Part shown: piece by piece, positions 24,836 to 33,736 of the stretch | Layout: every line of letters starts with the position of its first letter | How positions within the stretch are numbered: the first letter of the stretch is position 1 | From: Chromatiaceae bacterium | GTDB taxonomy: Bacteria > Pseudomonadota > Gammaproteobacteria > Chromatiales > Chromatiaceae | NCBI GenBank assembly: GCA_024235315.1 | Contig: JACKMP010000013.1 | Location: 1 to 39,292, forward strand | Reading direction: 5' to 3' | Length of the DNA stretch: 39,292 nucleotides | The notes under the pieces: model-generated | Told to the model about the DNA's origin: nothing | Seen by the model: the letters and a program-made list of their open reading frames with translations, nothing else | Databases searched by the model: none | Position numbers and translations under genes: made by a program

Positions 24836-26734
24836 ATGCCCATTTTGAAACACGGAAAACTGATCCTGCTGGTGGCCCTGCTGGTGACCGCGTTTGTCTA
24901 CGCGGGCGGACTCAACGGCCCCTTCCTGTTCGACGACCATATCCACATCACCCAGAACAGGTGGGTCAAGATTGACTCCCTGAGCTGGCCCGATATGACG
25001 CAGGCGTGGCAATCCTCGTTCAGCGCATTCCCCAGCAACCGCCCTCTCGCCCAACTCAGTTTCGGCATCAATCACGCCCTGTCGGGTCTGGATCCCTGGG
25101 CATTCAAGACCACCAACCTGGCAATCCACCTGCTTTCCGGGCTGCTGGTCTTTGTTTTCATCCGCCTGGTACTGCGCGCGCTGGCCGGGGACACGACCCT
25201 GTCGCAGCGTGACACCTTCGTGGCGGCTGCAGTGGCGGCAGTCTGGCTGCTGCATCCGATGCACGTCAGCACGGTGCTCTATGCGGTACAGCGGATGACC
25301 GGGCTTTCCACGCTGTTCACGCTCGCCGCGCTCAGCAGTTATTTCTGGGGGCGAATCCGTATCGCCGAGGGCGGCCGGGTGCCCTGTGGATTCTCGGCGC
25401 CATCCTCTGGCTGTACTGGGCTTTCTTGCCGAAATCGCTGTCCTGCTGCCGTTGTTGTTGCTGGTCAGCGAACTGACGGTACTGCGTGGGTTTCCGCAGG
25501 GCATCAACGCCGCTTCGTGCACGCCGCCTGGATACTGATGATCGCGCTGCCCTGCTGTCGGCACAGCGTATTTCTTCACCATCCGGCCTGCTCAGGCTAT
25601 GACGCGCCCGTTTTTCGTGGAGGAACGCGCCCACCCAGACGCGCATACTCTGGCTGTATGTGCGGTGGCTGTTCGTCCGGACATCTCCGCATTCGGTCTG
25701 TTCCGACGACATCGCTCTGTCCACAGGCCGACCAGCCCAATCTCCACCCTGATCTCGGCGGTTGCATTGCTGGGCATCACGCTGGCCGCACTGCTGGCAC
25801 CGGCGCTTGCCGGTTTTCTCTTTCGCGGTGCTGTTTTTCTCGCCGGCCATTGCACTCGAATCGAGCGTGTTCCCGCTGGAGATGGTGTTCGAACACCGCA
25901 ACTACCTGCCCAGTGTCGGGCCGCTGTTTCTCCTTGCCTATCTGGTGATCGTCAGTGCCAGAGGCCTTAAGATGGCCAACGCCGCCAGGGTGCTCGGTGT
26001 GCTTCTGCTGCTGGGCTACACCGCGGCGACGTACATCAGGGTCAGCAACTGGGTCCAGCCTGAGCAACTTCCTGCTCAGCTCCGCAGAAGAACCACCGCG
26101 CTCACCGCGAGCCAACTTCATGGCGGCACGGCTGTTGATCAGCTCGTTGGACAGGACAAACAGCGATTCTCAACCGCTGGCCACCGCAGCGCGGAACCTT
26201 CCTCAACAACGGCCTGTCAGACGACCGCGTTGCATCAACTGCCTGTTCGGCCTGGTCGTACTCGACCTGCACATGGACAGGCAGCCTGACGCCGCCACCG
26301 TGCGGCGACTGCGCGGGGCGCTCAGTTCAGGCCAGTCGGGCGACCAGGGTGTCATCAGTCAGTTCAGCTACCTGGTGAAATGGCAGCAGGGCAAAGGGTG
26401 AAACTGCCGCCCCAGGAACTCGAAGCAATCTTTGATGCGGCGCTCGCCAATCCTGGCTGGAACACACCAGCCGTGCCGGCATCAAACGGCGTACTGCGAG
26501 TATGCGAAAACGTCAGCAGCAACCTCGACGCGGCGTTGAACCATGCGCGGGCGGCGATCTGCATGAGCCGGACCAGTGGAGTTATCACGCAGCTGGTCAG
26601 GTATTGAGGAAGCTCGGCAGCGATGATGCGGCACTGGCTGCACTCGAAATGCCGATAGACTCGCGGACAATCAGAAACAGCATCAACAGATGGCCGACTA
26701 CGAGCCGCCATCCAGCGTGAACAGTCGGAAGTAA
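24836..26734 (+). pseudogene. polytopic membrane protein with TPR-like tail, broken by many frame changes
   Basis: The first ~180 codons, from MPILKHGKLILLVAL, are clean and show a membrane protein with LNGPFLFDDHIHITQN, NRPLAQLSFGINHALSG and several hydrophobic helices, of the TMTC/PilF-like membrane-TPR type. After about base 25377 the coding signal jumps between all three frames. Examples are ALWILGAILWLY from 25381, AEIAVLLPLLLL from 25428, ISTLISAVALLG from 25740, MVFEHRNYLPSVG from 25882 and PPQELEAIFDAAL from about 26407. The terminal stop at 26732-26734 is inferred from the last frame. The total of 1899 bases would give ~632 residues, the length I expect for the family. Protein-level signal survives throughout, which suggests sequence errors more than decay. 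Confidence 0.7.
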
Positions 26735-26740
26735 CGACAG

Positions 26741-27600
26741 ATGGAAACGACAAACGAATCGGTGGAACTGAGCATCATCCTGCCGGCACTCAACGGGCCC
26801 GCAGTCTCGAAACACTGCTGCCGGAGCTGATAGGGCCTTTCCCGATGCCGAAATCATCGTCATCGACGATGGCTCACGCGACGACACCCCGGCGGTCTGT
26901 GAACGCCTTTCGGTCCGCGTGGTCAGCAATCCCTATCGCATGGGCAACAGGGCCGCGATCAACGCGGCGCACGGGCCGCCAAAGGGAAGAACACAGCCAT
27001 GATCGACAGTGATGGCCAGCACACCTCGCACATCTGCAGCGCCTGTGGCAGCGTTTCAAAGGGCCGACCTGGACATGGTGGTCGGTACGCGCAAGGATCA
27101 CGCCAGCCCGTTTCGCCGCATCGGCAATTTCGCCTTCAACCGGCTGGCCAGCTGGATGACCGGGCAGAAGGTCACGGACCTGACCAGCGGGCTGCAGGAT
27201 CTGCCGCGCAGCACACTTTCGCGAGTTCCTGCACCTGCTGCCAACGGTTTCTCCCTACCCGACGACCAGCACAATGGCATTCTTCCGCTCAGGCTACTCG
27301 GTCGCGTACGACCATCGAAGTGCAACGCAGAGGTCGCAGCCACCTCAAGATCTGGCGTGAAGGCGTGCGTTTTCTGGTGATCATCTTCAGAATCGGCGCA
27401 CTGTACTCGCCCTGAAGTTCTTCCTGCCGATCAGCCTTTCCTGTTTGCCGCAGCAACGCGCACTATACGTCTATACCGTTTGTGAACCCGGCGCTTCAGC
27501 AACATAGGCGCCCTGCTGTATGCCACCTCCCTGCTCACCCTCCTGATTGGCATGGTCTCGGAGCAGATCACCAACCTGATGTTTGCGCGCCGCAGCGGTT
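26741..27600 (+). pseudogene. GT2 polyprenyl-phosphate-type glycosyltransferase, broken by frame changes
   Basis: The frame opens METTNESVELSIILPALN at an ATG with GGAAG ten bases upstream, just after the preceding gene. Recognisable parts then occur in other frames: IDDGSRDD at about 26862, MIDSDGQH (the D-x-D site) at 26999, LDMVVGTRKDHASPFRRIGN from 27069, and HLKIWREGVRFLVIIF from 27341. Hydrophobic C-terminal segments follow. The order is that of DPM1/GtrB-like enzymes, which put a sugar on polyprenyl phosphate and end in membrane helices. The 3' end near 27600 is approximate; a terminator follows. As written it cannot be translated, though the intact gene probably exists in the organism. 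Confidence 0.68.
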
Positions 27601-27602
27601 GG

Positions 27603-27627
27603 AAAGCGGCCGCTGGGGCCGCTTTTT
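27603..27627. terminator. bidirectional intrinsic terminator
   Basis: AAAGCGGCC (27603-27611), loop GCTGG, then GGCCGCTTT (27617-27625) with two further T's form a nine-pair stem flanked by A's and T's. It lies between the ends of the convergent GT2 and TolC-family genes and can stop transcripts from both sides. Stem and location are seen directly. Confidence 0.75.
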
Positions 27628-27645
27628 CGCCAGTCGGCGGATGCC

Positions 27646-28936
27646 TTAAGGCCTGATGCTTTTTCCTCACCCAGCCGGTATTCACCAGCGCGACATCCGA
27701 CTCATCGGCGAGCCCGATGCCTGGAACAGGCGCAGGGTATTGAGGATATAGTCGTAGCGCGAACGCGCCAGATCGCGCTTGGCGGCAAACAGGTCACTGA
27801 CTGTTCAGCACATCGACCAGGTACGTGTACCGACCTCGAATCCGCTTCTGTTGCCTCGAGCGCTGTTCGCAGACACCTGTGTCGCCTCGGGCGCATTCAC
27901 GCGGCTGATGCTGGACTGGACACCCCGATACGCGTTGCGCACCTGTGCACGTACCGACCGACGCCTTTCTTCAGTACGTCCCGGACGCCTCGTGCTGCGC
28001 CACCGCCTGACGGGTCGCCGCATTGACGCCTCCGCCGGAATACAGCGGTATGTTCAGCTGCAGACCGATAGTCGGTATCCGATCATTGGTGCCTGACTGA
28101 AGCCCGAGTCAGAGCGAGCCACACCATATGATCCCACCAGATCCAGCGACGGCCAGTGACCGGACGACTGAAAATCGATCTGTTTTTCGCAATCTCGGTG
28201 TCGTATTGCGCGGAAGCAGATCCGGATTTTTCCAGCGCAGTCTGCCCAGACTCAAGGCTGGATGGCTCCGGATTGTTCAGCGGAATCTCCCGTTTGAGCA
28301 CCGCCAGCGTGTCGATACTCGCCAGTGATCTGCACCAGGGCCTCGATTGCGTTGTCGAGCAGGTTCTCTGCAGCGAGCTCATCGGCGCGCCTGGTCGAAT
28401 CGGGCCTGCGCCTCGTGCACGCCGGTAATAGCGATCAGGCCGACCTCGAAGCGCTGCTTTGCCTGGTCCAGCTGCCGCGCAGTGGCCTTCTTTCCGACAC
28501 CGAAAATTCCAGGTTGTCCTGCGCCCCGAGCACGGTGAAATGGCGGTGGCGACACGAATGATCGGGTCCTGTTCAGCCGCGCTGAGGTTTAGATCTGCCT
28601 GCGCGGCCTGATCGCCAGCCTGATCGAGGCGGATCAACCGGTCGCGTCGATAGAGTGGCTGGAGAAGCTGAAGCGCCGCCGCCTGGCTGCCAGTCATTGT
28701 TTCCAAGAGGGCCCTTGAAATCCTGGTTCGTCTGATTCGCTTCACCAGCGATCGAGAGATTTAGCAACAACGAGCGCGCAATCGGCTGCTGTTCCAGCGT
28801 CGCATCGCGCGTCGCCTGTGCGGCCCGCGAGATTCGGGTCATTCTGGACTGCCAATTGGTAAACAGACGCCAGGTCGCCGGCATTCACGGCGTTGGCGGC
28901 CAAGCCGACGGCAATCGCCAATGCGATTCGTTTCAT
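27646..28936 (-). pseudogene. TolC-family outer-membrane channel gene, broken by frame changes
   Basis: The gene starts MKRIALAIAVGLAANAVNAG, a clear signal peptide, followed by DLASVYQLAVQNDPNLAG, the usual TolC opening. Later parts lie in different minus-strand frames: ATRDATLEQQPIARS, QPLYRRDRLIRLDQAGDQAA, AAEQDPIIRVATA, GFEVGTRT near 27835, and FAAKRDLARSRYDYILNTL near 27760. These match successive regions of TolC, including the late conserved GTRT and YDYILNTL motifs. The span gives about 430 residues, somewhat short but near family length. The 3' end is uncertain; one frame stops at 27682. It is the only outer-membrane channel in the window and could serve the RND pump 20 kb away. Confidence 0.75.
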
Positions 28937-28999
28937 GTTGATGTTGTCCTATCTGTCCCAAATGTTGGAAATGTAACACAATCTGCCGGTCGCCAGACA

Positions 29000-29854
29000 T
29001 CAGTCGCGGGATGCAGACTGCGCACTCTCCGGCATCGGCGGAACCAGCAACTGTGGATCTATATAGCGGTCGCGCAGATTCATTCTCCAGTCCAGATGCG
29101 CGCCCGTGACTCGACCGGTGGCCCCGACTTCGGCGATCAGGTCACCCTTCTCCACCCGGTCGCCGGTCTGCACGTGCAGTTTGGCCAGATGCAGGAAGCT
29201 GGAACTGAGATGGTGTCCATGGTCGATGATCAGTGTGCCGCCGGAAAAGAACATGTCGGGATCGGCAAGCGTGACCAGCCCTGCCGCCGGCGCGCGCACC
29301 GGCGTGCCGACCGGGGCGGCCACATCAACCCCAAAGTGCGGCCGCCGCGGTTCGCCGTTGAGGATCCTTTGACTGCCGTACACGCCGCTGATCGGGCCGG
29401 TCACCGGCCAATCGAAGCCTGGCAGAAAATCCTGCCTGTCGTCGTCACGAGCCCGCGCTTTCTTCACTGCCGCCGTGTCCCGGCGAATGCGTGCCAGGTC
29501 CTCGGCGCTGCGTGGTGTGACCTTGCCCGGAGGCAGACCATCGATGCGCTGTATCCGGTACTCGCGGGTCGCCACCTGCAGCGTCTGTTCGATGAGCTCA
29601 CCACCCGGCAGCTGAAGTTTCAGTTGCGATGTCGCAGGCGCATCGCGGGTGAAGCCAAGCAGGAATTCGCCATTGCCGCTGACACGCAGCGCCTGGCCAT
29701 CCTGAAACACCTGCGTACCCGGCACGGTCCGTCCCACCACCAGGCCGCCCTGGACGAAATTACCTGAAAGCGTGAAAGGACGAGTCGAAGACTCGCGTTC
29801 AATGGCCGCGGCGTTGCAGGCCAGGAAAAAAAACATGATCCACCAGCGGTACAA
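29000..29854 (-). CDS. M23-family (LytM) peptidase-like periplasmic protein
   Basis: A 284-residue secreted protein. A hydrophobic start (WWIMFFFLACNAAA) acts as signal peptide. Residues ~25-105 are a beta-rich domain. Residues ~145-265 are the M23 domain: PHFGVDVAAPVGTPVRAPAAG gives Zn ligands His173 and Asp177, and SFLHLAKLHV gives His222. The usual HLH is HLD (His253-Leu-Asp255), so the third Zn ligand is Asp. Related proteobacterial proteins, as I recall, also have HLDWRMN, so it may still cleave peptidoglycan cross-links. It is divergent from the ABC exporter gene and 63 bases from the TolC-family gene start. Confidence 0.9.
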   Translation of the reverse strand: MYRWWIMFFFLACNAAAIERESSTRPFTLSGNFVQGGLVVGRTVPGTQVFQDGQALRVSGNGEFLLGFTRDAPATSQLKLQLPGGELIEQTLQVATREYRIQRIDGLPPGKVTPRSAEDLARIRRDTAAVKKARARDDDRQDFLPGFDWPVTGPISGVYGSQRILNGEPRRPHFGVDVAAPVGTPVRAPAAGLVTLADPDMFFSGGTLIIDHGHHLSSSFLHLAKLHVQTGDRVEKGDLIAEVGATGRVTGAHLDWRMNLRDRYIDPQLLVPPMPESAQSASRD

Positions 29855-29924
29855 CTGACACCTCGATCAACAAGCGGTCCAAGTAGAGGACGGGCAACAC
29901 CGGGAGCTTTGGTAAACTCACCGG

Positions 29925-31742
29925 ATGTCCGAAAAAAGCAAGCAAACGTCCACCCTACGTTCTGAAGTCTACACGTGGCCGGAAGTAATCCAAATGATTG
30001 CGCGGCATCGGCGGGAGCTGGTCGCTGCAAACCTGATCGCGGTCCTCGGTGCACTGGCATCCGTACCCGTGCCGCTGTTGATACCGCTGCTGGTTGACGA
30101 GGTCCTTCTGGACCAACCGGCGACCGCCGTCGCCTGGATGAACGCCGCCTTTCCCACCTCCTGGCACGGCCCGATCCTCTATATCTCGGCAGTCCTGGTG
30201 CTGACACTGGTGCTGCGGATACTCACGCTGGTGTTCAACGTGTGGCAGACGCGCGAATTCACCATCATCGCCAAGGACGTGATCTACAGCATCCGCCGCA
30301 CCCTGCTGCAACGTCTCGAGCGCTTCTCGATGGCGGAGTACGAAACCCTCGGCAGCAGTACCGTGGCCTCGCATCTGGTGACCGACCTGGATGCGATCGA
30401 CCAGTTTGTCAGCCAGACCACGAGCAAGTTCATCGTCGCCGTGCTCAGTGTCGTCGGCACCGCAATCGTGTTGTTGTGGATGCACTGGCAACTGGCGCTC
30501 TTCATCCTGCTACTCAATCCGGTGGTGATCTACCTGACCACGATTTTCGGTCGCCGGGTCAAGCGTCTGAAAGCCCACGAGAACAGCGCATACCAGGCGT
30601 TTCAGGAGTCACTGGCCGAGACGCTGGATGCGATCCAGCAAATCCGTGCCAGCAACCGCGAGCGGCACTATGTACAGCGCGTGATCGATGCGGCAGGCAA
30701 GATCCGCGATCATTCGGCCACGTTCACCTGGAAGAGCGACGCGGCCAACCGGCTGTCTTTCATGGTGTTCCTGTTCGGCTTTGATATCTTTCGTGCGCTG
30801 TCGATGCTGATGGTCCTCTACTCCGATCTGAGCATCGGGGAGATGCTCGCAGTCTATGCCTACCTGTGGTTCATGATGACCCCGGTGCAGGAAATCCTGA
30901 ATATCCAATACGCCTATCTGGCCGCGCGCGCCGCGCTCGCACGCATCAACCGCTTGATGGACGTCGGCCTCGAACCGCGATACCCGAATGACAGGAACCC
31001 GTTCGAAGGGAAGCTCACCACCAGCATCCGGGTCGAAGATGTCAGCTTCCGCTACGGCAGTGGCCCCCTGGTGCTGGATCACGTCAACATGCAGATCGCC
31101 GCTGGTGAGAAGGTCGCCCTGGTCGGTGCCAGTGGCGGCGGTAAGACCACTCTGGTGCAGATACTGCTGGGTCTCTATCTGCCAGAGCGGGGCCAAGTCT
31201 GTTTCGATGATGTCCCTGTGAGCCAGATCGGCCTGGACGTGGTACGCGATCATGTCGCCACGGTGCTGCAGCACCCGGCCCTGTTCAACGACACCGTGCG
31301 CAGCAATCTGACACTGGGCCGTCCAATGCCGGACGAGCAGTTGTGGCATGCCCTCGACATCGCCCAGTTGTCAGCTGTGGTTCACGACCTGCCGGCAGGC
31401 CTGGACACCCTGATCGGACGCAACGGCGTGCGCCTGTCGGGAGGCCAGAGGCAGCGTCTCGCCGTCGCCCGCATGGTGTTGACTGACCCGAAGGTGGTGA
31501 TCCTCGACGAGGCAACGTCTGCGCTGGACACCACCACAGAGAAAAATCTGCATCAGGCGCTGCAGAAGTTCCTGCACGGACGCACCACGCTGATCGTCGC
31601 TCACCGACTGAGTGCGGTTCGCCAGGCCGACCGCGCGCTGGTGTTCGAGAGTGGTCGCATCGTCGAGGACGGTAGTCACGACGACCTGATGCGCAACAGC
31701 GGTCTGTACGCCAGCCTGTACCGCCACGCCGAAACCCACTGA
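29925..31742 (+). CDS. ABC exporter, fused membrane and ATPase domains
   Basis: A 605-residue half-transporter of the MsbA/LapB-like type. About six membrane helices occupy residues ~30-340. The ATPase domain has Walker A GASGGGKT (401-408), signature LSGGQ (504-508), Walker B VVILDE (524-529), the D-loop SALD and H-loop His560 in IVAHRLS. It should work as a homodimer. The stop shares one base with the ATG of the YheT-like hydrolase (TGATG), so translation is coupled. Exported substrate is unknown; lipids or peptides are typical. It is not the window's polysaccharide exporter, which is Wzm/Wzt. Confidence 0.92.
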   Translation: MSEKSKQTSTLRSEVYTWPEVIQMIARHRRELVAANLIAVLGALASVPVPLLIPLLVDEVLLDQPATAVAWMNAAFPTSWHGPILYISAVLVLTLVLRILTLVFNVWQTREFTIIAKDVIYSIRRTLLQRLERFSMAEYETLGSSTVASHLVTDLDAIDQFVSQTTSKFIVAVLSVVGTAIVLLWMHWQLALFILLLNPVVIYLTTIFGRRVKRLKAHENSAYQAFQESLAETLDAIQQIRASNRERHYVQRVIDAAGKIRDHSATFTWKSDAANRLSFMVFLFGFDIFRALSMLMVLYSDLSIGEMLAVYAYLWFMMTPVQEILNIQYAYLAARAALARINRLMDVGLEPRYPNDRNPFEGKLTTSIRVEDVSFRYGSGPLVLDHVNMQIAAGEKVALVGASGGGKTTLVQILLGLYLPERGQVCFDDVPVSQIGLDVVRDHVATVLQHPALFNDTVRSNLTLGRPMPDEQLWHALDIAQLSAVVHDLPAGLDTLIGRNGVRLSGGQRQRLAVARMVLTDPKVVILDEATSALDTTTEKNLHQALQKFLHGRTTLIVAHRLSAVRQADRALVFESGRIVEDGSHDDLMRNSGLYASLYRHAETH

Positions 31743-32695
31743 TGCCGCTGATAAACAGCGCCTTTCGGCCGGCATGGTGGCTGCGCGGTGATCATGCCCA
31801 GACGCTGTGGCCCGCATTCTTCAGGCGCCGCAGGCCGCTCGATATCATCTGGGAGCGCGTCGAACTCGACGATGGCGATTTTCTCGACCTGGCATGGAGC
31901 GGCCCGGCGGACGGCCCGATCGTGCTGTTCCTGCACGGACTCCAGGGCAGCATCGAGTCACATTACGCAACCGGCTTCATGCACCGACTCAATGCCGCCG
32001 GCTTTCGCGTGTGCCTGATGCACTTTCGCGGCTGCGGGCGCGAGCCGAACCGCCTGCCCATCAGTTATCACAGCGGCAAGACGGACGACCCACAGGCAAT
32101 ACTGCTGCATATCCAGCAGACACAGGGCCGTGCGCCCTACGGCGCCGTTGGCGTATCGCTGGGCGGCAATGTACTGCTCAAATGGCTTGGCGAGCAGGGT
32201 GATCAATCGCCGTTGCGCCGGGCGATGGCGATCTCGGTACCGTTTCGCCTGGAGGACTGCGCGCGTCGCCTGGAGCATGGCCTGTCGCGGGTCTATCAGC
32301 ATCACCTGGTGCGCAGCCTGCAGGTCAGCTATCGGCGTAAGTTTGCCCGCATCGCATCACCTCTCGATATCGATGTCGGGCGGCTCGACACCTTTCGCCT
32401 GTTCGATGACCAGGTCACTGCAGCCCTGCACGGTTTCGATGGCGTCGACGACTATTACACGCGCAGCAGCTGCCGGCCCTTCATCCCGGCGATCAGGGTG
32501 CCGACGCTGATCCTGCACGCAAGGCACGATCCGTTCATGTATCCGGACACGACACCACAGGCTGATGAGCTGCCGGCAAACGTGTGGCTGGAAATACCGG
32601 AGCATGGCGGCCATGTCGGGTTCATTGCCGGCAGGATCCCGGGATGGGCCGACTACTATGCCGAGCGGCGTGTCGGCGAATGGATGCTGGGGTAA
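31742..32695 (+). CDS. yheT: alpha/beta hydrolase, YheT family
   Basis: A 317-residue hydrolase of the YheT/ABHD1-3 type. The opening FRPAWWLRGDHAQTLWPAFFRR is a family signature. The nucleophile is Ser139 in GVSLGGN, the acid Asp263 in ILHARHDPF and the base His291 in EHGGHVGF, all in the expected order. An oxyanion-hole segment LFLHGLQGS is near residues 62-70. Esterase activity on lipids is assumed for the group, but the true substrate is not known. Translation starts inside the stop codon of the ABC exporter, so the two products may share a pathway. Confidence 0.9.
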   Translation: MPLINSAFRPAWWLRGDHAQTLWPAFFRRRRPLDIIWERVELDDGDFLDLAWSGPADGPIVLFLHGLQGSIESHYATGFMHRLNAAGFRVCLMHFRGCGREPNRLPISYHSGKTDDPQAILLHIQQTQGRAPYGAVGVSLGGNVLLKWLGEQGDQSPLRRAMAISVPFRLEDCARRLEHGLSRVYQHHLVRSLQVSYRRKFARIASPLDIDVGRLDTFRLFDDQVTAALHGFDGVDDYYTRSSCRPFIPAIRVPTLILHARHDPFMYPDTTPQADELPANVWLEIPEHGGHVGFIAGRIPGWADYYAERRVGEWMLG

Positions 32696-32922
32696 CGTGT
32701 CATTCTACTTTGTATCCAGGTGCGCGCGGAGCGGTCCGTCGGAGGCCGGCTTCTTGCCGATCGGGGTTTTCTCTTAACCAGCCGAACAATTATCCCCCCC
32801 CGCCGTGCGCCCGAGGCATGGGCGTTCCGAAGGAGGTAAAGGCTACAGAGTCAGTGACTCGAGGAAACAGTTTCACCTGAAAACAGGAACGGCGACACCT
32901 TGCTTGGTGAGCATCTGCGCAA
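32696..32922. other. intergenic region between convergent genes
   Basis: This 227-base gap holds a run of eight C's (about 32794-32801), an AAGGAGG sequence (from about 32830) with no fitting start codon after it, and a 13-base palindrome GAGTCAGTGACTC at 32848-32860. Its left edge also carries coding-looking sequence in the minus strand that would extend the neighbouring 118-residue protein (32873-32922). No terminator with a T-run is clear. Confidence 0.4.
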
Positions 32923-33279
32923 TCACGTCAACGGAAAAGGTGTGTCCTGCTCCAGACCGAGCAGCTGGGAACCCATCTGCAGCGCCTGGTCGGTGAACTC
33001 GCCGAGTCGCGCCCAACGGGCGTCGATGTCCATGACCTCGTCCATGGCGCTATTGATGACCCGCAGCGCATGGCTGCCCTTCTCACGCTCACCGGGTGGC
33101 AGTCGTTGTGACACCACGAACAGCTGCGGTTGCGCGTCGCCTTCCCTGACGAACGCGGCGACATACTGGTAGTCACGTGTATCCCCGCTCTCGACCTCGC
33201 CCAGCACGGTAACCGTGAAATCACCATACTGGTAGCGACGCTGCGGGATTGCGGTGCGGATTTTCGGAAAGCTGCTCAT
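32923..33279 (-). CDS. conserved-looking hypothetical protein, 118 residues
   Basis: I do not recognise a named family. Read from MSSFPKIRTAIPQRRYQYGD, the protein has a beta-rich first half (FTVTVLGEVESGDTRDYQYVAAF, LFVVSQRLPP) and a helical second half (VINSAMDEVMDIDARWARLGEFTDQALQM). It has no signal peptide or membrane segment. It follows psiE by 22 bases on the same strand and may be co-transcribed. The frame stops after QDTPFPLT, but another frame continues DVIAQMLTKQGVAVPVFR to a stop at 32873-32875. A one-base error in the CCTTTTCC stretch could have cut a real ~134-residue protein. Confidence 0.65.
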   Translation of the reverse strand: MSSFPKIRTAIPQRRYQYGDFTVTVLGEVESGDTRDYQYVAAFVREGDAQPQLFVVSQRLPPGEREKGSHALRVINSAMDEVMDIDARWARLGEFTDQALQMGSQLLGLEQDTPFPLT

Positions 33280-33301
33280 CGATTTCTCACCGGGCGCGGG
33301 A

Positions 33302-33718
33302 TCACCTTTCGATCGAGTCTTTCTCGTTGAAGCGGGTGCTGCCGATGCGCAGCACCAGAACCGCAAGGGCCAGGATCAGGATCGCACCGGTAAGAGTCAG
33401 CATATGGATGTCGGACATGCTCTTGATATCGATCGCCAGCACGCGGGTCAGCGCCGTGACGGCAATGTAAAGGAGATATCTGACCGGCAGGTGCTTGGTC
33501 TGGAAATAGATACCGACCATCGCGCCGAGCTCGAGGTAGATGAAAAGCAACAGGACGTCTTTGATCTTCGGTCCGCCGTGCGCAATGATCTCGAACACCT
33601 CCACCCAGGAAGCCCACAGGATCGCGGCGCCGATTACGAACAGTCCGAACAGATGGAACAGCTCGAACATCTTGTTGCCGATTTCGGTTAACTTAGCGCC
33701 GACGACAGGCTCCGACAT
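33302..33718 (-). CDS. psiE: phosphate-starvation-inducible PsiE-family membrane protein
   Basis: A 138-residue integral membrane protein, close to the 136 of E. coli PsiE. It has four hydrophobic stretches, including FHLFGLFVIGAAILWASW, KDVLLLFIYLELGAMVGIYF and MLTLTGAILILALAVLVLRI. The LELGAMVGIYFQTKHLPVRYLLYIAVTALTR region is the family core. PsiE is induced by phosphate starvation in E. coli, but its molecular role is unknown. The neighbours do not suggest a phosphate regulon here: the small 118-residue gene follows, and an LprI-like gene is divergent only 18 bases away. Confidence 0.88.
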   Translation of the reverse strand: MSEPVVGAKLTEIGNKMFELFHLFGLFVIGAAILWASWVEVFEIIAHGGPKIKDVLLLFIYLELGAMVGIYFQTKHLPVRYLLYIAVTALTRVLAIDIKSMSDIHMLTLTGAILILALAVLVLRIGSTRFNEKDSIER

Positions 33719-33736
33719 GACAAATGACCAGGGTGA

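Noticed and set aside
24836..28936. Natural pseudogene island or programmed frameshifting
   Set aside because: The frame changes are too many, lie on both strands and in unrelated genes, and stop abruptly at both ends; sequence error is the simpler reading. I still type the genes as pseudogenes because they cannot be translated as written.
32794..32860. C8 run, strong AAGGAGG and GAGTCAGTGACTC palindrome as a hidden small gene or operator
   Set aside because: No start codon stands at a fitting distance from AAGGAGG and no frame looks coding; the palindrome is short and single.
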